From: Chlorocebus sabaeus
Taxonomy: Eukaryota > Chordata > Mammalia > Primates > Cercopithecidae
Assembly: GCF_047675955.1 (NCBI RefSeq)
Contig: NC_132909.1
Coordinates: 40,041,931 to 40,105,930, forward strand
Direction: 5' to 3'
DNA: 64,000 nt
The notes under the pieces were generated by a model. The model ran no database searches and had not been told where the DNA came from. It saw only the letters and a list, made by a program, of their open reading frames with translations. Below are positions 12,094 to 23,489 of this stretch, in pieces; the stretch's first letter is position 1, and each line of letters opens with the position of its first letter. A program made the translations under genes and the position numbers.

Positions 12094-12307
12094 AAGAGAT
12101 CTGCTCAAAATAAATATTTTTCACCAATAATTTAGCATTTTGAAATACCCAGAAGTCTTGCTTTAATCAGATTAAATCAGAGGATAGTTGAGTAATTATA
12201 TTTCTTGTATGATGTGTTTAAAATTTTCTAGTTTAATTTGATATTGATTGATGATGGGTAAACAAATCAATTTTATAAATATCTCATAGGCCTATTAAAC
12301 TGTTGAA

Positions 12308-12615
12308 TTTTTTTTTTTTTTTTTTTTTTAAGACAGAGTTTCGCTCTTGTTGCCCAGGCTGGAGTGCAATGGTGCAATCTCAGCTCACTTCAATCTCTGC
12401 CTCCCAGGTTCAAGTGATTCTCCTGCCTCAGCCTCCTGGGTAGCTGGGATTATAGGCACCTACCACCACGCCAGGCTAATTTTTTTTGTATTTTTAGTAG
12501 AGACAGGGTTTTTCCATGTTGGCCCGGCTGATCTGAACTCCTGACCTCAGGTAATCCACCCGCCTTAGCCTCCCAAAGTGCTGAGATTACAGGTGTGAGC
12601 CACCATTCCCACCTG
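12308..12615 (-). mobile_element. Alu
   Basis: A full-length minus-strand Alu with a 20-T tail. Confidence 0.93.
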
Positions 12616-13099
12616 AAAATGTTTTTAATTTTAAAATTCTGTCTTTCAGTGTTGTTTACAGGGATTTTAGTCAGTCCAATATGCTCCACCTGTTAATTAG
12701 TGACAGGTGCTAGATTTCAATTTATTTTCAGTGTGCCCATATGACTTTTCTATCCGGATTTTTTGAATAAAATTTCTATTACTTATTTGAATGTTTTATA
12801 ATACAGCTGACACATTTAAAATGAAGCCACCAGGTAAAACAAGTTCTGGCTTAGAATAAAAAAGCTGTTACCAAGATAGAGTTATATATACAGATGGATG
12901 TGGCTCGACAAAAATTTAGACAAAAAAGAGTTGAATATGTTGCTATGACTTAGCCTCTAATGAGCTGATAAATAAATGCAGATTTCAGCACATTTATCCA
13001 GTTGCTTCCAGTACCTCTAAAGGTGGAATATCAATAATTCTTATACTGCTGTCTAAGAAAATAGATTTTGCTGTTACCTAAACAATCAACTGGAAGGAT

Positions 13100-13693
13100 T
13101 TTTTTTTTTTTTTTTTTTTTTTTTTGAGACTGAGTCTCGCTCTGCTGTCAGGCAGGAGTGCAGTGGTGCAATCTTGGCTCATTGCAACCTCTGCTTCCTG
13201 GGTTCAAGTGATTCTCCTGCCTCAGCTTCCCGAATAGCTGGGACTACAGGCATGTGCCATCATGCCCGGCTTCTTTTTTTTTTTTTTGACAGCGTCTTGC
13301 TCTGTCGCCAGGCTGGAGTGCAGTGGCGCAATCTTGGCTCACTGAAACCTCCACCTCCTGGGTTCAAGTGATTCTTCTGTCTTAACCTCCTGAGTAGCTG
13401 TGACTACAGACGCATGCCACTATGCCCAGTTAATTTTTATGTTTTTAGTAGAGACGGGGTTTCACCATGTTGGCCAGGATGGTCTCGATCTCTTGACCTC
13501 ATGATCTGCCTGTCTCGGCCTCCCAAAGTGCTGAGATTACAGGCGTGAGGCACCGTGCCCGGCTAATTTTTGTATTTTTGTAGAGATGGGGTTTCACCAT
13601 GTTGACCAGGCTGGTCTTCAACTCCTGACCTCAGTTTATTCACCTGCCTCTACCTCACAAACTGCAGGGATCAAAGGCATGAGCCACCGCACC
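13100..13693 (-). mobile_element. Alu (outer copy, split)
   Basis: A minus-strand Alu whose two parts, 13100-13270 and 13564-13693, flank a second Alu. CTGGAAGGAWT on both outer sides is its target duplication. Confidence 0.9.
13271..13563 (-). mobile_element. Alu (inner copy, nested)
   Basis: Inserted in the same orientation into the middle A-rich region of the outer Alu, which resumes at 13564 with CTAATTTTTG text. Confidence 0.92.
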
Positions 13694-15305
13694 TGGAAGG
13701 AATTTTTAAAACCTTACACCACATAAGGAAAAACTGAAATGTACTAATAAATGCAAGCTATATCAGTGAAAAGTAGTAATCCAAAATGTCACTTTCAATA
13801 TTTAAACTTTGGTTAAAAAAATTGATAAAATAAAGTTTTGGTAAGCTTTCTGTAGCTTAACATGAGCTCTAAAGAAGGCAAAAATCTTTAAAAATGAAAA
13901 CAAAAACTTAAACCAAAGAAAGCTAACATCCACCAATGCATATATACGAATCTTTGTGTTTGGAGAGTCCAAAGGAAAACATTTGGTGAACCTGATGGCA
14001 GTTACTTTTAATATATTGTCATACTGATACATCATTCATATTTAATTTGAGTGAAACAGGTTCACATCTTAAAAATACTGCTTTGTACTATGAATAATAA
14101 ATGTAAAGTGTTTCTCCTCAAGAGGACCCTAATTCTCAACTCAACATATGTGGCAACATATATGGCAACCCATTCTACTGTTTCCTCCAAACCATTGAGT
14201 CTTCATTAAAGCTCCAGTATGGAGTGAGAGGGACTCAACAACAGAGAATGTGCAACAAGATGGGTAAGGTAGGATGGTCACTCTAAGGCTCAGGGATTGC
14301 CTGGGGGATTCCAACATCATAATGTCAACTATGAAGATTACTGGGTAAAAAAAAACATAAGAACCTGAAAACCCCGTGACTTGAATTTGGTGGAAAGGAG
14401 TCTCTGGAGTCATAAACAGTTGTGCCAAAAGAATTGAGCCAGAGTGGCATGTATCTAAGGAATATTAAGGCAAATGTTTACAAGCACATTAGTATTTGTT
14501 CCTAATCTTATTAATGTAGCAATATCCTTTTCTGTAATGTCAACTTTCCCAAGCTACAATGCCATAAACAAATTAAGACAAGCGCCTTGTATGTTACAGG
14601 CAATTAGATTTGAAATTTAACAAACTTGCAATAATTTCACTGAACTCTGTTTCATGTACAAATCTCACTGAAAGGCGCTATCAAGTAACTATTTTCCACG
14701 GTCTTTTCTGGGATTTTCTGTTGCCTGATTGCAAATCAACCTTATTGAATCCTAGTCATTTCTAAAGCTCCAGATGTAATAACAGAAGGACAGCAGAAAT
14801 CAAGCCAAGTTACCCCAAACAATTCATGTCTAATATATTTGGTTCCCCAAATGAACTAAAATCATACAAGCTAGACAACAGTGGGTTTAAAATTCAACCT
14901 ATATTCAACAGTAGCAGTCAAAACCATATGCAAAAATTAGCAAAGTCACAATGTAGAAACCCTTAATATGTTATTCCAGGAAAAATAATAAAATTCTAAT
15001 TTTGGTATTTTTTAGAAAGAATAAATACATTAAATATGACAAAGTATACCCACTCGATTAGAGTATCTTTAAATATGAATAATTTTATTTTTATTGTTAA
15101 ATATTTAATATACATATATAAAAAAGACTTTCAGTGAAAAGATTTACAGCCACCATGTGTGAATTAAAGCAGCCCTGTGAAAAATAGAATGTTTTACTAA
15201 TAATGAAAATTGAAGCTCCAAGGATGTAAAATAATTTCTCTTGGGCACACAGCTAATGACCCAAAGCAAGCTCAAATATGTTTGATTTTAAAATTTTGAT
15301 TTTCC
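13694..15305. other. Anonymous AT-rich DNA
   Basis: I recognise no repeat, exon or RNA gene in this 1.6-kb stretch. The minus-strand ORFs of 77 and 95 codons at 13802-14035 and 14141-14428 have no known motif. Confidence 0.6.
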
Positions 15306-15306
15306 C

Positions 15307-15626
15307 AGCCAGGTGCGGTGGCTCACGCCTGTAATCCCAGCACTTTGGGAGGCTGAGGCGGGCGGATCACCTGGGGTCGGGAGTTTGAGACCAGCCTGGC
15401 CAACGTGGAGAAACCCTGTCTCTACTAAAAATACTAAAAATACAAAAAATACAAAATTAGCCAGGCGTGGTGGCACATGCCTGTAATCCCAGCTACTCGG
15501 GAGACTGAGACAGGAGAATTGCTTAAACCCGGGGGGCGGAGGTGGCAGTGAGCTGAGATTGTGCCACTGTACTCCACCCTGGGCAACAAGAGCAACTCTA
15601 CCTCAAAAAAAAAAAAAAAAAAAAAA
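15307..15626 (+). mobile_element. Alu
   Basis: A full-length Alu with a duplicated AAATACTA unit between its two arms and a 20-A tail. Confidence 0.93.
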
Positions 15627-15961
15627 TTTTTTTCTCACTGTTGACAATGATGACATAACAGTTGAATCTTATCTCAAAGTTGATAGTTAGGAATAAATAA
15701 AGACAAGTATTACTGAGACAGGAGAGGTAGTCAAGAAAGTGACCACATCCTCAGGATGCAGCAACCATGGCAAGTGTATGGTGACTGCATATTGTCAACA
15801 CAATAAGCCCCAGCATTTGCATTGTATTTCAGGTAATTCAAGCAAAACTATCTGCAGTAGGAAAATTTCTCTGTAGAGAGCATGCGCATTTTGATTTTAC
15901 CTGTTCTCAAACTGATCTTTTACTCATGATAACAGTAGAAAAGACATCCATGGTGGAGAAT

Positions 15962-16305
15962 TGTTTTTTTTGTTTTGTTTTTGTTTGTTTTGTTTTGTTT
16001 TGTTTTTTGAGACAGAGTCTCACTCTGTCGCCCAGGCTGGAGTGTAATGGCATGATCTCGGCCCACTGCAACCTCCACCTCCTGGGTTTGAGCTATTCTT
16101 CCACCTCAGCTTCCCGAGTAGCTGGGATTACAGGCACATGCCACCACGCCTGGCTAATTTTTTGTATTTTTAGTAGAGACGGGGGGGTGGGGGCGGGGTC
16201 TCACCATGTTGGCCAGGCTGGCCTTGAACTCCCAACATCAAGAGATCCGCCTACCTTGGCCTCCCAAAGTGCTGGGATTACAGGCAAGAGCCACTGCTCC
16301 CAGCC
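15962..16305 (-). mobile_element. Alu
   Basis: A full-length minus-strand Alu with a TTTTG-repeat tail and a G-rich expansion at 16182-16197. Confidence 0.92.
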
Positions 16306-16534
16306 TTTTATTTTATTACATGTGTTCCACATTGCTGTGATAATGCTGTTGAAGTGCACTATTTTCACCAGAAGATCATCTGTGTGAATTTGAATAGACT
16401 GACACTGTTGAGGACCGGCTCAGCACACTCACTTGAACTGTAACTCTACTTTTCAGGTAGCTAAAATGCCTTTAAAGTGTGAAAATAAGGTGACCGCTGA
16501 TTAAGCAGAACAGAGAGTTTTTATTTGTTTGTTT

Positions 16535-16838
16535 CTTTTTCTTTTTTTTTTTTTTTTTGACATGGAATTTCGCTCTTGTTGCCCAGGCTAGAGTGCAATG
16601 GCACTATCTCAGCTCACCACTACCTCCGCTTCCCAGGTTCAAGCGATTCTCCTGCCTCAGCCTCCTGAGTAGCTGGGACTACAGGCATGCCCCAACACGC
16701 CCAGCTAGTTATATTTTTAGTAGAGACGGGGTTTCTCCATGTGGGTCAGGCTGGTCTGGAGCTCCCGACCTCAGGTGATCCACCCGCCTCAGCCTCCCAA
16801 AGTGCTGGGATTATAGGCGTGAGCCACCGGGCCCAGTC
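16535..16838 (-). mobile_element. Alu
   Basis: A full-length minus-strand Alu. It forms an inverted pair with the next Alu only 33 bases away. Confidence 0.92.
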
Positions 16839-16870
16839 AAAAGACATAATTTATATTTTAAAGTTATAAT

Positions 16871-17172
16871 GACCTGGCTCAGTTGCTCACGCCTGTAATC
16901 CCAGCACTTTAGGGGGCCGAGGCGGGCAGATTCCTGACTGAGGTCAGGAGTTTGAGACCAGTCTGACCAACATGGAGAAATCCTGACTCTACCAAATATA
17001 CAAAAATTAGCCGGGCGTAGTGGCACATGCCTGTAATCCCAGCTACTCGGGAGGCGGAGGCAAGAGAATCGCTTGAACCCAGGAGGCGGAGGTTGTGGTG
17101 AGCCAAGATCTCGCCATTGCACTCCAGCCTGGGCAACAAGAGTGAAAATTTGTCTCTAAATAAATAAATAAA
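16871..17172 (+). mobile_element. Alu
   Basis: A full-length plus-strand Alu ending in an AAAT-repeat tail. It faces away from the minus-strand Alu at 16535-16838. Confidence 0.92.
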
Positions 17173-17230
17173 GTTAAAAAACTTCTAGAAATTAAAAAAG
17201 TAAAGAAAAAAGAGATACAGAAACAAATTA

Positions 17231-17511
17231 GGCCGGGCGCAGTGGCTCAAGCATGTAATCCCAGCACTTTGGAAGGCCAAGATGGGCGGATCACGAGGTC
17301 AGGAGATCAAGACCATCCTGGCTAACACGGTGAAACCCCGTCTCTACTAAACAATACAAAAATCTAGCCAGGCGAGGTGGCGGGCGCCTGTAGTCCCAGC
17401 TACTTGGGAGGCTGAGGCAGGAGAATGGCGTAAACCTGGGAAGCGGAGCTTGCAGTGAGCTGAGATCCGGCCACTGCACTCCAGCCTGGGCGACAGAGCG
17501 AGACTCCGTCT

Positions 17512-17545
<34 letters not shown>
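17231..17545 (+). mobile_element. AluY of Old World monkey type
   Basis: Low divergence, with the GATCCGGCCACTGCACTCC phrase and a pure A tail of about 33. Confidence 0.93.
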
Positions 17546-17547
<2 letters not shown>

Positions 17548-17574
17548 AAAAAAAGAGGAAAGTGGATTACTTAC

Positions 17575-17745
17575 AAGAACTAAGATATTGAATCAGTCAA
17601 GTGTTCTTCAACAGGTGAATGAATATAGAAAATGTGGTATATTTACACAATGGAATGCTATTTGGCCCTTAAAAAGAAGAAAGTATTGTCATTTGCGACA
17701 ACACTGATGAACCTCGCGGACATTATGCTAAGTAAAATAAGTTAT
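17575..17745 (+). mobile_element. L1 ORF2-end fragment
   Basis: The text encodes the well-known L1 region around the ATGGAATGCTATTTGGCC phrase on the plus strand. Both ends are truncated. Confidence 0.8.
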
Positions 17746-17906
17746 TATCCTCTCAGCTTTGATTCACCAGGCAATTGAATCATATCTTGATGAGTCAGAA
17801 CTGAAGGACTAATCTATTTGTTAAAGCAATTTGGGTTGCATATTACAGTTTCAGAGGATTAACAAAATAATTTATTTTCTGCTCACGTCACTATCTCCTG
17901 TGTAAG

Positions 17907-18225
17907 TTTTTTTTTTTTTTTTTTTTTTTTTCCCCCCTGAGAGGGAGTTCCACTCTTGTTACCCAGGCTGGAGTGCAATGGTGCCATCACTGCAACCTCA
18001 CTGCAACCTCCGTCTCTGGGGTTCAAGTGATTCTCCTGCCTCAGCCTCCCAAGTAGCTGGGATTACAGGTACATGCCACCATGCCCAGCTAATTTTTGTA
18101 TTTTTAGTGCAGATGGGGTTTGGCTATGTTGGCCAGGCTGGTCTCGAACTCCTGACCTCAGGTGATCTGCCTGCCTCGGCCTACCAAAGTGCTGGAATTA
18201 GAGGCATGAGTCACTGCTCCTGGCC
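17907..18225 (-). mobile_element. Alu
   Basis: A full-length minus-strand Alu. The flanks TGTAAGTTTT and CCTAAGTTTT probably mark the target duplication. Confidence 0.92.
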
Positions 18226-18261
18226 TCCTAAGTTTTTGTTGTTGTTGTTAAGAGGACTTCA

Positions 18262-18590
18262 AAGGCAGGCATGGTGGTTCTCACCTGTAATCCTAGCACT
18301 TTGGGAGGCTGAGGTGGGCAGATCATGAGGTCAGGAGGTCAGGACCATCCTAGCTAACACGGTGAAACCCTGTCCTACTAAAAATACAAAAACTAGCCAG
18401 GCATGGTGGCACAGAGCCTGTAGTCCCAGCTACTCGCGAGGCTGAGGCAGGAGAAATCGCTTGAACCCGGGAGGCTGAGGTTGCAGTGAGCCGAGATCTC
18501 CAGCCTGGGCGACAAAGCGAGACTAAGTCTCAAAAAAAAAAAAAAAAAAAAAAAAAAGAAAAGAGAAAACCAAAACCAAACAAACAAAAA
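18262..18590 (+). mobile_element. Alu
   Basis: A full-length Alu. The 12-bp target duplication AAGAGGACTTCA lies at 18250-18261 and 18591-18602. Confidence 0.95.
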
Positions 18591-18909
18591 AAGAGGACTT
18601 CATCATTTTTCAGGGATTACATTTTCTTTCGTTTTCTCTCTATATCCTTCTCGTTCTTCAGCCAATGATGAGAAAAGAGATGCAGAGAAGACACATTTGC
18701 TTCTTATCCACACATCACTTCCATTCACTATTAGTCAATATGGGTGTTGCTGAGAATAGCAGTTTCCTAGCGGGACAACCACTCCTCAGCAATAAACAAC
18801 ACACTGAAAGAAAAGTATAAATCTTTCATCAAAATATACTGTATTTTATGCAAAATAAGCATATGCATCAATAATAAAATGCTTGTGGTAAAATAAAGAA
18901 TATTTTTAT

Positions 18910-19200
18910 GGCCAAGGGCGATGGCTCAAGAGTGTAATCTCAATACTTCGGGAGGCTGAGGGGGGCGGATCGCTTAAGGTCAGGAGCTTGAGACCAGCCT
19001 GGCCAACACGGTGAAACCCCGTCTCTACTAAAAAATACAAAAGTTAGCTGGGCGTGGTGGCATGCTCCTGTAGTCCCAGCTACTTGTGCAGCTGAGATGG
19101 GAGAATCGCTTGAACTCAGGGGGCGGAGTTTGCAGTGAGCTGAGATTGCCACTGCACTCCAGCCGGGGCAACAAAGTGAGACTCCGTCTCAAAAAAAAAG
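18910..19200 (+). mobile_element. Alu
   Basis: A diverged Alu with an A-rich, AAAG-containing tail. Confidence 0.92.
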
Positions 19201-19215
19201 ATAAAAAGAAAATAA

Positions 19216-19702
19216 ACACAAAATAATATATTTTTTAATTTCTATTGAAGGCAGGTAAAATTTGACCAAAAGTTCTCATCTATAGCTGTACATTAAATGC
19301 TACTTTTTATTGAAAATTGTATTTTATATGTAAGTACTCAATTTATATCACTGTTTTTCGCTATTTCAATACCTTCTTCACTTTGTATCAGTGAGATGCA
19401 ATCAGGGACTCTCTGATAATGAGTTTCAATCTTAACCATTAGGCCCAACACCCTCTCACCCAATACTTGTTTTTAGTCCTGACATAACATTTTTGACTTT
19501 GAATATTCTAATTTCGTAGAAATAAAGAGAAATTTTAAAACAAGGGTGTTTTTTTTTTTTTTTTTTCTTTTTTTCCACCCTTAGATAGTACGTAGAACCT
19601 GATATTTGGTTTAAAGTTATCATTACTAAGCCTAACACAAATACTTCGGTAAATGGATTCTAACAATGACATCCCTTTAGTGACTTAAAAGAGACACTAA
19701 TT
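19216..19702. other. Anonymous DNA
   Basis: No recognisable feature apart from a T-rich run at 19550-19575. Confidence 0.55.
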
Positions 19703-20010
19703 GGCCGGGCACGGGGGCTTACACCTGTAATCCCAGCACTTTGGGAGGCCCAGGCAGACAGATCACCTGAGGTCTGGTGTTAAAGAGACCAGCCTGACAA
19801 ACATGGTGAAACCCCATCTCTACTAAAAATACAAAATTAGCCGGTCGTGGTGGTGTGCGCCTGTAGTCCCAGTTACTGGGGAGGCTGAGGCAGGAGAATA
19901 GCTTGAACCTGGAAGGTGAAGCTTGCAGTGAGCCAAGATCACACCACTGCATTCCAGCCTGGCAACAGAGCGAGACTCCACCTCAAAATAAATAAATAAA
20001 TAAATAAATT
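19703..20010 (+). mobile_element. Alu
   Basis: A full-length Alu with an (AAAT)n tail that seeded the duplication to its right. Confidence 0.92.
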
Positions 20011-20105
20011 AGCACGTCACTGCATTCCAGCCTGGAGACAGAGCGAGACTCTGCCTCAAAATAAATAAATAAATAAACGAATGAATGAATGAATAAATAA
20101 ATAAA
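20011..20105 (+). repeat. Duplicated Alu 3' end plus (AAAT)n/(GAAT)n
   Basis: About 40 bases of the preceding Alu's 3' end and its AAAT tail appear a second time. A GAATGAAT variant run follows, consistent with slippage or unequal pairing within the tail. Confidence 0.85.
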
Positions 20106-20412
20106 AGACCCGGTGCAGTGGCTCATGCCTGTAATCCCAAGACTTTGGGAGGAGGCCCAGGCAGGCGAATCACGAGGTCAAGAGATCGAGATCATCCTGG
20201 CCAACATGGTGAAATCCCATCTCTACTAAAAATACAAAAATTAGCTGGGCGTGGTGGCCCACTCCTGTAGTCCCAGCTACTTGGGAGGTTGAGGCAGGAG
20301 AATCGCTTGAACCCGGGAGGCGGAGGTTGCAGTGACTCCAGATGACACTACTACACTCCAGCCTGGGTGACAGAGCTAGACTCCGTCTCAAAAAAAAAAA
20401 GAAAAAAAAAAA
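20106..20412 (+). mobile_element. Alu
   Basis: A full-length Alu that starts directly after the AAAT tail repeat, making an Alu / partial Alu / Alu row. Confidence 0.92.
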
Positions 20413-21035
20413 GGCTAAGATGAGTCTATTATTATATAGAACATTTGTGTTCTGCATCTACATCATCATCTACTGAGTGGTCTATAGTTCCTGAAAGTTT
20501 CAGGAACACTAATATAAGAATACTCTTTTCCATGGAATAATTAAAGTATACTAAGTGTTCTCAGTGACTAAAATAAAGATTGGAATTACTAATCTGTCAC
20601 TTACAATGTGGTTTTAAATGTTATTTAACAAACACATGTAAAGTTTCTTTTAAACACATTTTTAACAACGTATTTATATTGCTGTTTTATTTCTACTAGA
20701 AAAAATGCTAATTTTTTTATTGCTAAAAACCTATAAATTTTATTCAAATATAAACAAAGTGCTAATCTTAATAAATCTGTATGCTTAAGATTATGAAAAT
20801 CCTCTTCTCTGTTTACATTTAGAAGGTAAATAACTGCTTTACAGTAAACCCAATAAGGCAGTGGTGATTCACAATCATAAGATATTAAAATATTAATACT
20901 ATCATCCGAATAGAACTTTTAGGTATCTGCATGTTCAACTTGTTTCACTTATAATTTAGAAACTATAAATTTTTATAAATGATTACAAATAAACATATAA
21001 AGTATTTATCAATTTATTTCTTCAGCTTTGAAATA
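20413..21035. other. Anonymous AT-rich DNA
   Basis: No recognisable element. It ends where the duplicated arm begins. Confidence 0.55.
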
Positions 21036-21879
21036 TTGTCATTATTTCTAGTTGACATAATACTAGATTTCAGATGCTGTAGTTACAGAATCTAGAAATG
21101 TTATGATTAACTTTGCTTCACTTCCTGCCTATTTCACACAAACATATCAGCAAAAAAAAAAAAGCCAGAAATGCTGCACCTTGACTGCAAACACAGTAGT
21201 GCCCTTCTAGGGAGAACATATTTGTGAGCATATTAACTTTGAATTCATGGCATCTTTTGTGGAAGTAAAGACTTCACATGGCATATAATAAAGACAAAAA
21301 ATTTAACACTACAGTAGAATCAGAAAAGTATTCTAAAAGTACCTGCTGAACCATTATTCCTTTTTTCACAAGAATGGTTGTGATGACCTGAGCATTTAGT
21401 AGTTGTGTGGTCCTGAATATCCCACACTCTCTGTTTCATCATATTTGGGCTATGGCTATAAAACTTGTATGCTTTTCCTTACAAAAACGTTTTCTTTTTC
21501 CAATTGAGTAATTTAGCATGATTTCCACAGCCTCACATTTTCATAAATGGTTTATTCTAAAGAAGAAATGTGATTAAACCACTTATCATTTTTCCCCAAA
21601 AAAGCAGGGTAATACAGTAACTCTGTAGTCTAGTGAACAGTTAAAACTTGAAAAATAAAGATGTAGAGTCATTTATTTTAGCTGCACATTTGGAAATAAA
21701 ACACTTCTTGAGATATAGGTTTAGAGCTTTCTGAGAGGTTGGCTTATAGAATGTGGGGAGATCAGGTATAGAAACATTCACCCTTATGGCCAAAGGTGAC
21801 ATAATTCTGTTTTTCACTCCTAATTTCAATAGCAACCCAAAACTGGAGAAGTGTAACATGTCATTATACCACAGAGCTT

Positions 21880-21922
<43 letters not shown>

Positions 21923-22454
21923 AGATGGAGTCTGGCTCTGTCACCCAGGCTGGAGTGCAGTGGCCGGATCTCAGCTCACTGCAAGCTCCGCCTCCCAGGT
22001 TTACACCATTCTCCTGCCTCAGCCTTCGGAGTAGCTGGGATTACAGGCGCCCGCCACCTCGCCCGGCTAGTTTTTTGTACTTTTTAGTAGAGACGGGGTT
22101 TCACCGTGTTAGCCAGGATGGTCTCGATCTCCTGACCTCGTGATCCGCCCGTCTCGGCCTCCCAAAGTGCTGGGATTACAGGCTTGAGCCACCGTGCCCG
22201 GCTACCACAGAGCTTTCTATTATTTTTATTTTAGATTCAGAGGGTACAGGTGCAGACCTGTAACATACCGCATGATGTTGAGGTTTGGGGACTTGATAAT
22301 TCCATTGCTCAAGTAGCGTACATCATACCTGACACACAGTTTTTTAATGTTTGTCTCCCTTCCTCCTTTTTTAGAATTTCCAGAGTTTATTTTTTCCATC
22401 TTTGTTTTCATGCGCATGCAATGATTAGCTTCCAGGTATAAGTGAGAACATGTT
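21036..22454 (-). repeat. Inverted duplication 1, right arm
   Basis: It matches the reverse complement of 191-1582 over single-copy DNA (21036-21882) and L1 3' sequence (22219-22454). By eye identity is mostly about 75-85%. The Alu at 21883-22202 is private to this arm. Confidence 0.8.
21883..22202 (-). mobile_element. AluY of Old World monkey type, young
   Basis: Full length, with a T run of about 38. It is bounded by a perfect 16-bp target duplication, TACCACAGAGCTTTCT, at 21867-21882 and 22203-22218. Confidence 0.97.
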
Positions 22455-23482
22455 GATTTTTTCCTGTTCTGTGTTAATTTGCCTAAAATAATGGTCTTCT
22501 GCTGCATCTATACTGCTGCAAAAAACCTTACTTCATTCTTTTCTGTGGCTGCATATTATTGCACAGTGTATAAGTACCTCATTTTTTAAAAATCCAATTT
22601 AAGATGTATGGGTATCTAATTTAATTTTGTTTGACCAGGTGTGGTGGCTCACGCCTATAATCCCAGCACTTTGGGATGCCAAGGTGGGGGGATCATGAGG
22701 TCAAGAGATTGAGACCAGACTGGCCAACATGGTGAAACCCCATCTCTACTAAAAATACAAAAATTAGCCAGGTGCGGTCGTAGGCACCTGTAATGCCAGC
22801 TACTTGGGAGGCTGAAGCAGGAGAATCGCTTGAATCTGGGAGGTGGAGGTTGCAGTGAGCCGAGATCGTGCCATGCTGAGCAACAAGAGCAAGACTTTGT
22901 CTCAAAAAAAAAAAAAAAGTTTTTGCTATTGTGAATAGTGCAGTAATAAACAATGAATGCAGATGTCTTTTTGATAAAATAATTTATTTTCCTTTGGGTA
23001 TATACCCAGTAATATGACTGATGGGTCAAATGGCAATTATATTCTTAGTTCTTTGAGAAACCTCCAAACTGCTTTTCATTGGGGATGAATTAATTTGCAT
23101 TTTCACAGCGTTTCAAGATTTCCTTTTCTCCACGACTTAAACATCTGTTGTTTTTTGACTTTCTAACAACAGCCAATCTAATGGATGTGGGATGATATGA
23201 CATTGTCATTTTGATTTATGTCTCTCTGATAATTAGGAATGTTGAACAATTTTTTGTGTGTTTATTAACAGCTTTTATATCTTTCTTTCAGTACTGTCTA
23301 TTTAGATCATTTGCTTTTTTCTTATTAAATTTATTATAGATTCTATATATTAATCTTACTTTGTATTCAGTTTGCTAATATTTTATTTTATACTGTAGGT
23401 TGTCTGTTTACTTTGTTGATAGTTTGTTTCGCTGTGCAGAAACACTTTAGTTTAATTAGGTGCCAATTTGTCAGTAGCATTT
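22219..23482 (-). mobile_element. L1 3' part, minus strand
   Basis: L1 3' UTR and the end of ORF2 read on the minus strand. An Alu at 22633-22918 interrupts it. The 5' part is missing. Confidence 0.85.
22633..22918 (+). mobile_element. Alu
   Basis: A nearly full-length Alu with a small right-arm deletion before its end, inserted in the minus-strand L1. Confidence 0.92.
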
Positions 23483-23489
23483 TTATACA

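Noticed and set aside
15926..16387. A 153-codon ORF and many similar ones of 60-149 codons
   Set aside because: These translate Alu sequence (the familiar S-P-R-L-E-C and S-S-D-S-P-A-S-A-S phrases) and are not genes.
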